From Pseudomonadota bacterium (GTDB taxonomy: Bacteria; Pseudomonadota; Alphaproteobacteria; Micropepsales; Micropepsaceae): a DNA stretch of 11,373 bases. Location: contig JAKAVI010000076.1 in assembly GCA_021817355.1 (NCBI GenBank), positions 1 to 11,373 on the forward strand. Direction: 5' to 3'. The translations under genes were made by a program, and so were the position numbers. The notes beneath the pieces are model-generated. The model did no database searches and was not told the origin of the DNA. It saw nothing but the letters and a program-made list of their open reading frames with translations. The stretch's first letter is position 1, and every line of letters starts with the position of its first letter. Below, in pieces: positions 1 through 5,683 of the stretch.

Positions 1-1023
1 CCCTTGCCCCGAAAGCCGGCGATAAAGGGCGAGCTGTGCCGTTCCTTCGGTCCAAACCCCCGCCGCTGCAACACTGTAGGTGATCCCTCCATCATCGCGC
101 AGGCGCTGCAAAATTCCCCGCAGCTTGGGCCCATAGCGATGGGCGAAGCCGCCGATGGCCAGGAGCGGAAAGAGCTGCGCATCGGTCGCCACAAGATGGT
201 CGAGCTCATGGGCCTTAAGCCCGGTGCCGGCCGCAAAGCAGCCGCAACCAGGCTGCCACATCGCCTGTACAAAGCGGCGTGCCCGCAGCGCCCAATGCTG
301 CCAGCCCCGCGCCCCTTCCACCGCGGCAAGTCGCTGAAAGGCTGCAGCCAGGTCCGCGTTGTGCTCGGTCGATTTCCAGGCATTGATCAAAGGCCTGGGT
401 TCATCGCCGAAGGTGCCGCCCCGAAAACCCGCCGGCACATCCTTGCCATAGGCCTGTGCAAGGTAGGTGCCCAGGCGCGCAGCACCTGCCAGATATCTGT
501 GACCAAGACCTGCCCGGTAGCAGGCCAGAAGCGCCAGCATGGCGAAGGCCTGATTGCCGGTATCGCTTCCCACCTGATAGCCATCCTCCACCCATTTCTG
601 CTCCCTGCCATCCCACCATCCCGGCAGCTTGACCGGCACATCGCGCAGGGGCCCGGCGACATAGGCATTGCGCAAGCGCCCGTCATGCCAGAAGCGATCA
701 TGCGCTTGGGCCAGGAGGATGGCCGCGCCAATGCGCCCGGCCAGACGGGGCTGGCCGCAGCCGATGAGGGCAAGGGCGGCCACCGCATTGTCATAGAGAT
801 AGGCCGTGTTCTTGAGCTGGACCTGGGTCGCAGTGGGATAGCTCGCAAGAAACACCGGTCCCGGCTTCTGCCGGGCCATCATGCTGATGAGCGCCGTGCA
901 GGCCCTTGGTGCCCCACCCCAGGCGCCTGCAGGCAGACAGAGCGCGAGCGCCGCAACAAGCCCGAAGGCAAGCTTGCACCAGATCCGTCTGCTTACTGCT
1001 GCCGCTTGATCTGCCATCATCAT
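1..1023 (-). CDS. Secreted six-hairpin (alpha/alpha)6-barrel protein, partial (C-terminus beyond left edge)
   Basis: Reading leftward from ATG 1023 the frame stays open for 341 codons to the window edge, so the C-terminus is missing. Residues 12-35 look like a Sec signal peptide: SRR, a hydrophobic stretch, then PAGAWG, implying export. The mature part has helical-hairpin barrel features: KNTAYLYDNA (71-80), HDRFWHDGRLRNAY (108-121), PGWWDG (134-139), SDTGNQAFAMLALLA (153-167), NAWKSTEHNADL (214-225), ATDAQLFPLLA (279-289) and GVWTEGTAQLAL (322-333). The paired acidic and aromatic residues and the W-x-EGTAQ signature suggest the six-hairpin glycosidase-like superfamily; the substrate is unknown. 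The gene lies 45 bp downstream of the macrodomain gene, probably in the same transcript. Start choice is uncertain: ATG codons occur at 1023, 1020 and 1017, GTG at 1026, and a TTG at 1044 has GGGGGAAG nine bases upstream. Gene certain, fold likely, activity unassigned. Confidence 0.8.
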   Translation of the reverse strand, partial: MMMADQAAAVSRRIWCKLAFGLVAALALCLPAGAWGGAPRACTALISMMARQKPGPVFLASYPTATQVQLKNTAYLYDNAVAALALIGCGQPRLAGRIGAAILLAQAHDRFWHDGRLRNAYVAGPLRDVPVKLPGWWDGREQKWVEDGYQVGSDTGNQAFAMLALLACYRAGLGHRYLAGAARLGTYLAQAYGKDVPAGFRGGTFGDEPRPLINAWKSTEHNADLAAAFQRLAAVEGARGWQHWALRARRFVQAMWQPGCGCFAAGTGLKAHELDHLVATDAQLFPLLAIGGFAHRYGPKLRGILQRLRDDGGITYSVAAAGVWTEGTAQLALYRRLSGQG

Positions 1024-1068
1024 CACCCACACAACTCGACCCAAGCGGCCACGCTTCCCCCAAGGTGT

Positions 1069-1590
1069 CTAGGCCGCCAAGCCATCGATCAGCGCCTGAT
1101 AGCGCTGGCGATCCGCCTCCCTAAAGCAGCAGAACACAACGCGCGCAGGCAGATCATGCGCACGCAGCGCCGACACCACCGCCGCAAAGCCAATCTGTGC
1201 CGCGTGCGCGGCAGGCCAGCCGTAAATCCCGGTGCCCAGTGAAGGAAAGCCGACCTCGTCAAGCCGATGCGCGCGGGCCTGAGCCAGGGCATTAAGGTAG
1301 CAGGCGGCCAACAGCCCGTCATCGGCAGGGCGCGCGGCATAAACGGGCGCTGCGGTATGAATCACATAGCGGGCCAGCAGCCTGAAGCCCGGCGTGATCA
1401 CCGCAGCGGGCGTGGGACAGCCGCCAATGGCCGCCGTGGCACGGGTGAGCTCGGGCCCAGCCGCCTGTCTGATCGCACCATCCACACCTGCCCCAGGTAG
1501 CAGCGCTTCATTGGCAGCGTTGACAATCGCATCGACATCCAAGTGCGAGATGTCGGCGGTGATCGCACGAAGGCGCAGCCTCAGGCGCAT
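1069..1590 (-). CDS. Macrodomain protein (ADP-ribose-binding, O-acetyl-ADP-ribose deacetylase type)
   Basis: This 173-residue protein is essentially one macrodomain, the usual size for YmdB-like stand-alone members. The phosphate- and ribose-binding loops are visible: VDAIVNAANEALLPGAGVDG (19-38), with Asn24, Asn27 and the catalytic-type Asp37; CPTPAAVITPGF (58-69); YVIHTAAP (75-82); and FPSLGTGIYGWP (115-126). The family binds ADP-ribose; YmdB-type members deacetylate O-acetyl-ADP-ribose, and some remove ADP-ribose from proteins or nucleic acids. It should be cytosolic. I chose ATG 1590 because it overlaps the upstream nudC stop as TGATG, typical of translational coupling; an in-frame TTG at 1608 is less likely. 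Deviations from the YmdB consensus are PGAGVDGAIR for the usual GGGVDGAIH and SLGTG for ISTG. The substrate cannot be decided from sequence. Confidence 0.93.
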   Translation of the reverse strand: MRLRLRLRAITADISHLDVDAIVNAANEALLPGAGVDGAIRQAAGPELTRATAAIGGCPTPAAVITPGFRLLARYVIHTAAPVYAARPADDGLLAACYLNALAQARAHRLDEVGFPSLGTGIYGWPAAHAAQIGFAAVVSALRAHDLPARVVFCCFREADRQRYQALIDGLAA

Positions 1591-2510
1591 CAGCTGGCAA
1601 AGGCCCAATCGCGCAGCAGATGATGCGCAATCGCCATCGGCGGCGGCAGGAACAGTCCCTCGCGACGGCTGCCGCTGAGCAGCGCCCGAACCTCCTCCCG
1701 TTCCAGCCAGCGCGCTTCGGCCAGCTCGTCGTCACCAAGGCTGATCTCTTCGCTCTGGGCCTCGGCAAGACAGCCGATCATCAGCGACGAAGGAAATGCC
1801 CAAGGCTGACTTGCATGATAGCGGACCTTGCCCACAACGATGCCCGCCTCCTCAAAGATCTCGCGACGAACTCCTTCCTCAATGGTCTCACCCGGCTCGA
1901 GAAATCCGGCCAGCGCCGAGAACATGCCCGGCGGAAACTGGCGGCCGCGCCCGACCAGACAGCGCTCACCTGCACTGGCAAGCATGATCACAACCGGATC
2001 GGTGCGCGGAAAATGATCGGCATTGCACTGCGCACATCGTCTGCGCCAGCCACCATCAACAAGCTTTGTCGGCGCCCCGCAGCGCGCACAAAAACCGTGA
2101 CCTAGATGCCAGTGGATCATGGCCTTGGCGGCCCCACAGATCGCAAGGTCCTCGGACGGAAGATCGCCGCGCAGCGCCAGCGCACGCAGCTCCACAAATT
2201 CGCCAAGTCCGGCCAGAGGCCCCACCTCCTGCGGGTCCTGGGCCGCCGAAATGTCGAGTGCAAAAAGCGGGATCTGCCCGTCGAGACCCAAAAACACCTG
2301 TGGTGCCTCCGGCCCGGCCAGAGCCTGCGCCACCTTTGGGGTGACGAACCCCGCCTGCTGTGGCCCCCTCGAGCCTCCCACCACCAGCGGCCGCAACTGC
2401 CAGAGCGGCAGGACGCGGGCGCCGGGATGAGCCCATTGCTGGGCCAGAAAGACTGGATCCGAGCGTCTGGCGCTGGCCCGATCAAGGGTGTTTCCAGAAA
2501 AGGCAATCAT
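1590..2510 (-). CDS. nudC: NAD(+)/NADH pyrophosphatase, NudC-type Nudix hydrolase
   Basis: A 306-residue cytosolic Nudix enzyme. NudC hydrolyses NAD(H) to NMN(H) and AMP and removes NAD caps from RNA 5' ends. Domains in order: an N-terminal NudC-like domain (about 1-130); a zinc ribbon with Cys141, Cys144, Cys159 and Cys162 (CARCG and CAQC); and the Nudix fold. The Nudix box (202-224) fits GX5EX7REUXEEXGU exactly, with Gly202, Glu208, Arg216-Glu217, Glu220-Glu221 and Gly223. The NADH-pyrophosphatase motif follows as SQPWAFPSS (234-242), with Ala where Pro is usual. ATG 2510 is preferred: the protein begins MIAFSGNTLDR like its family, and AGGA lies eight bases upstream. A longer frame reaching 2714 would run into the divergent ccmI gene and adds unrelated sequence. 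The stop shares one base with the macrodomain start. Identification is secure. Confidence 0.95.
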   Translation of the reverse strand: MIAFSGNTLDRASARRSDPVFLAQQWAHPGARVLPLWQLRPLVVGGSRGPQQAGFVTPKVAQALAGPEAPQVFLGLDGQIPLFALDISAAQDPQEVGPLAGLGEFVELRALALRGDLPSEDLAICGAAKAMIHWHLGHGFCARCGAPTKLVDGGWRRRCAQCNADHFPRTDPVVIMLASAGERCLVGRGRQFPPGMFSALAGFLEPGETIEEGVRREIFEEAGIVVGKVRYHASQPWAFPSSLMIGCLAEAQSEEISLGDDELAEARWLEREEVRALLSGSRREGLFLPPPMAIAHHLLRDWAFAS

Positions 2511-2518
2511 GGGGATAG

Positions 2519-2522
2519 TCCT
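2519..2522 (-). promoter_or_regulatory. Ribosome binding site deciding the nudC start
   Basis: On the minus strand AGGA is followed by eight bases and then ATG 2510. This supports the 306-residue NudC over the longer open frame that extends to 2714. Confidence 0.6.
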
Positions 2523-2577
2523 GCTGTGACAGTGCAGAGCGTCGCATTCGGCCGCGTCCCATGCTAGTGCCAGCGCC

Positions 2578-3471
2578 ATGATGGCAGTTCTGATCCTCAT
2601 TTTCTCGGGCCTTACGCTTCTTGCCGCAGGCTTCGTCGTCCTCCCCATCCTGCGGCGCTCGGCCGACAGTTGGGGACGACGGGGACTTCTGGCCGGCAGT
2701 GCCGCCCTGCTCATTATCGGCGTTGGCTTCGGCAGCTATCTGCTGCTGGGCTCGCCCAAGCTTGCACTGCGCAGCCTGACCGGGCCCTCAGACCATGATC
2801 TGCCGGGTCTCGTCGCCGAGCTGGTGGGACGGGTGCAAAGCCATCCCAAGGATGAGATGGCCTGGGAACTTCTGGGCCGCGGCTATCTCAGCCTCGGCGA
2901 TGCGGATGAAGCCGCCGGCGCCTTCCGCCATGCTGCGGCTCTTGCCAGTCCCGCACGCGCACCCACCGTGCTGACCTCCTATGCGGAGGCTCTCACCCTC
3001 GCCAATTCGGGTATCGTGCCTGACCTCGCGCTGCCGGCGCTGCGCACGGCGCTGCGGCTCGATCCCCAAAATCCGGCAGCCAGCTACTATCTGGGTCTGG
3101 CTTACGCCGACCGCCGAGAGACCGCCAAGGCAATCACCATCTGGCAGAAACTGGCGGACGAAACCCCCGCTACCGCCCCTTACAAGTCGATGCTGATCGA
3201 TCGCATCGCCGCCTTGAAAGCCAGCGAAGTTGCCTCCGGTACCGCCACCGCCCCCAATGTCGGGGCCATGGTGGCCAAACTGGCTGCCTCGCTGAAGACC
3301 AGCCCCAACAATCCGGTTGGCTGGAAGCGCCTCATTCGCGCCTATTCGGTCCTCGGTCAGAGTGCCAAGGCCAAGGCCGCACTGGCCTCAGCCCGCATCG
3401 CCCTCAAGACCAACCCGACCGCCCTTGCCGCGGTCGAGGCGGAAGCAAAATCACTGGGTGTGGGAAGCTGA
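2578..3471 (+). CDS. ccmI: Cytochrome c maturation protein CcmI-like (two TM helices plus TPR domain)
   Basis: A 297-residue membrane-anchored TPR protein. CcmI (CycH) is the holdase of cytochrome c maturation system I; it binds the C-terminus of apocytochrome c and delivers it to the CcmF/CcmH heme ligation complex. Two transmembrane helices are visible (about 3-25 and 37-57), joined by a short basic loop (RRSADSWGRR). The second ends in YLLLGSPKL, typical of this family. A periplasmic alpha-helical part follows, with TPR-like repeats near 94-127 (WELLGRGYLSLGDADEA), 155-195 (LDPQNPAASYYLGLAYADR) and 247-280 (GWKRLIRAYSVLGQSAKA). The start is ATG 2578 or ATG 2581; neither has a strong Shine-Dalgarno. 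The gene is divergent from nudC across 67 bp. No other ccm gene is in the window, so it is either an orphan ccmI or a related TPR protein; the N-terminal topology makes CcmI the best call. Confidence 0.83.
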   Translation: MMAVLILIFSGLTLLAAGFVVLPILRRSADSWGRRGLLAGSAALLIIGVGFGSYLLLGSPKLALRSLTGPSDHDLPGLVAELVGRVQSHPKDEMAWELLGRGYLSLGDADEAAGAFRHAAALASPARAPTVLTSYAEALTLANSGIVPDLALPALRTALRLDPQNPAASYYLGLAYADRRETAKAITIWQKLADETPATAPYKSMLIDRIAALKASEVASGTATAPNVGAMVAKLAASLKTSPNNPVGWKRLIRAYSVLGQSAKAKAALASARIALKTNPTALAAVEAEAKSLGVGS

Positions 3472-3744
3472 TCAGGAGCCGGCCATGCGGCCCTGCCAGA
3501 TCGGCCAGCAGGAGAGGTGGCCAGAGGCCTTGAGCGCGTCGTAAAGCCTGATCTGCGCCGCGGCCGCGTCCGCACCCTGTTCGCTCGTGATGTAATTCTT
3601 GCCATCGGCGCACCACACATAGAACTGGTGCCGTCCCGGCGCGTCGTAATCGCTGCGATCGCTCGCCGACATTGTCTCGGCCACCGCGATGCCAGCGATC
3701 GCGGCCAAGACCACGGCGACTGTGGCAGCCATCACCCGACGCAT
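3472..3744 (-). CDS. Small secreted hypothetical protein, two cysteines
   Basis: A 90-residue protein that I do not recognise as a named family. It starts with a clear Sec signal peptide: MRRVMAAT, a hydrophobic core to about residue 20, and a likely cleavage after AVA (22/23). That leaves a mature periplasmic or secreted protein of about 68 residues. The mature part contains FYVWCADGKNY (41-51), an Ala-rich helix with GADAAAAQIRLYDALKASGH (57-76), and SCWPIWQG (78-85). Cys45 and Cys79 could form a disulfide. A good Shine-Dalgarno (AGGAGA, 3756-3751) lies six bases before ATG 3744, and a plausible promoter lies upstream, so it is probably a real monocistronic gene. Its stop codon abuts the ccmI stop. 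Function unknown. Confidence 0.78.
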   Translation of the reverse strand: MRRVMAATVAVVLAAIAGIAVAETMSASDRSDYDAPGRHQFYVWCADGKNYITSEQGADAAAAQIRLYDALKASGHLSCWPIWQGRMAGS

Positions 3745-3771
3745 CCGTGTTCTCCTATCGCCTGGAAAAGA

Positions 3772-3800
3772 AAGCTAGTCTTAGAAGCGGCCGCTGTCAC
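3772..3800 (-). promoter_or_regulatory. Candidate sigma-70-like promoter for the small secreted protein gene
   Basis: Reading leftward, GTGACA (3800-3795) resembles a -35 element and TAGCTT (3777-3772) a weak -10 element. They are separated by exactly 17 bases, and the pair sits about 28 bases upstream of ATG 3744. The -10 match is only partial, so this is suggestive. Confidence 0.35.
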
Positions 3801-3839
3801 CCTGTTTGCGTAAATTTCCGTTAAGGCTGAGCCAGACGC

Positions 3840-4604
3840 TCACCCGCCAAGGCGTTCTCCGGCAACGCCCGCCGCGGCCAGCATGCGCTCGATGGCCCTC
3901 GCCGCAGCCTCGACCGCCGCAAGGTCCCGGCCACGGGCCACCAACTGCACCCCGTAGCCATCTTCGCGGAAATAGGGATAGCTGCCGATGACCACCTCCT
4001 TGTGGTCCTCCTGCAAGGCGCGCAGGGCATCGGCGATGCGACCTTCTCCGACGCTGGCGCGGATGGTTACCGCCCGCACCAGGCTGCCCCGGCGCAGCCT
4101 CGGCGCCACATCCTCGAGCATAGCGCGAAAGATCATGGGAACCCCGGCCATGACAAAGACATTGGCGAGCTGGAAGCCGGGCGCGACCGAAACCGAATTG
4201 CGGATCAGATGCGCCCCTTCGGGAATGCGCGCCATGCGCTGGCGCGCCGGAGTGAACTCGCCGGGCGCATAGCGGGCGCCAAGCTGCGCAAAGGCTTCGG
4301 GGTGAACGCTGACCGGGGTCGCGAAGGCCTTGGCCACCGCATCGGTGGTGATGTCGTCATGGGTGGGGCCAATGCCCCCGGAGGTGAAAACATAGTCATA
4401 GCAGGCCCGCAGCGCAGTAATGGCGGCCACAATCCCCGCCTCATCGTCGGCGACGATACGTCCTTCGCGCAGATCGATCCCCAAGGCCGCCAGGAACTTG
4501 GCAAGATAGGCAAAATTGCTGTCCTGGGTGCGTCCGGAGAGAATTTCGTCTCCGATCACGAGCATCGCCGCGGTGGGAACTGCGCTCTGTTCCGGCTCAG
4601 ACAT
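3840..4604 (-). CDS. CinA N-terminal domain / molybdopterin-binding-fold protein (COG1058 type)
   Basis: A 254-residue cytosolic protein matching only the N-terminal half of CinA (MoCF-binding fold). Motifs: AAMLVIGDEILSGRTQDSN (12-30), the glycine-rich loop TSGGIGPTHDDIT (74-86), NSVSVAPGF (136-144) and VMAGVP (151-156). The YPYFREDGYGV region (209-219) belongs to the following alpha/beta domain. The C-terminal PncC-type nicotinamide-nucleotide amidase domain of full-length CinA is absent; this short form is common in alphaproteobacteria. CinA N-terminal domains have been reported to hydrolyse ADP-ribose, and the eukaryotic FAD-synthase homologue domain hydrolyses FAD, so a house-cleaning pyrophosphatase role is plausible but not proven here. 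ATG 4604 was chosen over an in-frame TTG at 4613; no strong Shine-Dalgarno supports either. The gene is divergent from map. Confidence 0.9.
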   Translation of the reverse strand: MSEPEQSAVPTAAMLVIGDEILSGRTQDSNFAYLAKFLAALGIDLREGRIVADDEAGIVAAITALRACYDYVFTSGGIGPTHDDITTDAVAKAFATPVSVHPEAFAQLGARYAPGEFTPARQRMARIPEGAHLIRNSVSVAPGFQLANVFVMAGVPMIFRAMLEDVAPRLRRGSLVRAVTIRASVGEGRIADALRALQEDHKEVVIGSYPYFREDGYGVQLVARGRDLAAVEAAARAIERMLAAAGVAGERLGG

Positions 4605-4738
4605 TATTTCCAATTTCCATCCTCAAGGCCCAGCGGGCTGCCTCGGGGCCCCCGGGGGGGGGTGTTAAACCCCGCCGATGCCGATTATGTTGTAACCGTT
4701 CCAGTTTACGTGCAGCCCTGCAATGCCAAAGGATCCGC
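4605..4738. other. Divergent intergenic region between cinA-N and map, with G9 tract and overlapping GC palindromes
   Basis: This 134-bp gap must hold the start signals for both flanking genes. It contains GGGGCCCCC (4645-4653) followed directly by nine G (4654-4662), giving overlapping GGGGCCCC and CCCCCGGGGG palindromes. Downstream, TTAAAC (4665-4670) and TATGTT (4686-4691) could be a poor rightward -35/-10 pair with a short 15-base spacer. I see no confident promoter on either strand. AAGGA (4729-4733), five bases before ATG 4739, is the map ribosome binding site. Confidence 0.5.
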
Positions 4739-5575
4739 ATGGCCTCCGAAATCCTTAGCCCTGATGTCTTCGAAGCCGCAAGGCGCTCAGCGCTCGCGGT
4801 GACCGTTCATGACGCCGCAAGCTTTGAGGGCATGCGCAAAGCCGGCCGGCTTGCCGCGGAGGTGCTCGATCTTCTGGTTCCCGCGGTGCAGCCTGGCGTA
4901 ACCACGGCCACACTCGACAAACTCGCCTTTGAATATGTCTGCGATCATGGCGCGCTGCCGGCCTGCCTTGGCTATCGCGGCTATCGTCACACGCTGTGCA
5001 CCTCCATCAATCATGTCGTCTGCCACGGCATCCCCGGTGACAAGCCCCTGCGCGAGGGCGACATCGTCAACATCGACGTGACCGTGATAAAGGATGGCTG
5101 GCATGGTGACACCAGCCGCATGTATCCGGTGGGCGAGGTCAAGCGCAAAGCCATGCGCCTCATCGACGTGACCTATGAAGCCATGATGCGCGGCATCGCC
5201 GTGGTTCGCCCTGGCGCCACCACGGGCGATATTGGTCATGTCATCCAGAGCTACGCCGAAGGCGAGGAACATTGCGCGGTGGTTCGCGATTTCTGTGGCC
5301 ATGGTCTGGGCAAAGTCTTTCACGCCCTGCCCAATATCGTCCATTACGGCAAGCCGGGCTATGGTATCGGACTTAGGCCCGGCATGTTCTTCACCATCGA
5401 GCCGATGATCAATCTGGGCAATTACGGCGTCAAAGTGCTGAACGATGGCTGGACCGCAGTGACCCGCGACCGCTCTCTCTCCGCACAGTTCGAGCACAGC
5501 GTGGGTGTCACCGAGAACGGGGTCGAAATCTTCACCAAGTCGCCCAAGGGCTTCGACCGTCCGCCCTATTTTTAG
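4739..5575 (+). CDS. map: Methionine aminopeptidase, type I
   Basis: A 278-residue cytosolic metalloprotease that removes the initiator methionine from nascent proteins with small second residues. All five dinuclear-metal ligands align with E. coli MAP: Asp113 and Asp124 (NIDVTVIKDGWHGDTSRMY), His188 (CGHGLG), Glu221 (FTIEPM) and Glu252 (QFEHS). The substrate-binding His96 is in VVCHGIPGD. The glycine-rich region CLGYRGYRHTLCTSINHVVC (76-95) is typical. It carries about 15 extra N-terminal residues relative to E. coli MAP and has no zinc-finger extension, so it is a plain type I enzyme. Start ATG 4739 has AAGGA five bases upstream. It is the first gene of a rightward run; gabD begins 108 bp after its stop and could be independently expressed. 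Confidence 0.97.
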   Translation: MASEILSPDVFEAARRSALAVTVHDAASFEGMRKAGRLAAEVLDLLVPAVQPGVTTATLDKLAFEYVCDHGALPACLGYRGYRHTLCTSINHVVCHGIPGDKPLREGDIVNIDVTVIKDGWHGDTSRMYPVGEVKRKAMRLIDVTYEAMMRGIAVVRPGATTGDIGHVIQSYAEGEEHCAVVRDFCGHGLGKVFHALPNIVHYGKPGYGIGLRPGMFFTIEPMINLGNYGVKVLNDGWTAVTRDRSLSAQFEHSVGVTENGVEIFTKSPKGFDRPPYF

Positions 5576-5683
5576 GGCCGTCCGTGGTCAGCTTGTGGCA
5601 CCCCGCCAGAGCAGGCTTTCCCGTCCTGCCATTGAGGGCTAGAACCCCCGCTCCAGGATTTCACCACGGCCAGGAGCGCGGAC
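5576..5683. other. Intergenic region between map and gabD
   Basis: This 108-bp gap holds a GCAGG...CCTGC element (5-bp arms, 9-base loop) around 5609-5631 with no following T-run, so it is not a convincing terminator. AGGAG (5672-5676) sits seven bases before the gabD ATG. No clear promoter hexamers were found. Confidence 0.4.

Noticed and set aside
931..990. Lipobox or Tat signal at the barrel protein N-terminus
   Set aside because: LALC lacks a small residue before Cys, and SRRIWCK lacks the full twin-arginine consensus, so a plain Sec signal fits better.
1015..1023. Tandem ATGATGATG start as a slippage-type switch
   Set aside because: Adjacent in-frame ATG codons are common and a three-unit repeat of one codon would not change the reading frame.
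4..1242. Long rightward open frame (412 codons) antisense to the barrel and macrodomain genes
   Set aside because: Composition is that of a mirror frame in GC-rich DNA (rich in Arg, Gly, Pro, His); it covers two leftward genes with recognisable motifs and has no family features.
2511..2714. N-terminal extension of NudC by 68 residues
   Set aside because: It overlaps the divergent ccmI coding region and lacks family resemblance, while ATG 2510 has a well-placed AGGA.
5609..5631. Hairpin after map as a terminator
   Set aside because: The stem is only five base pairs with a nine-base loop and no T-run follows.
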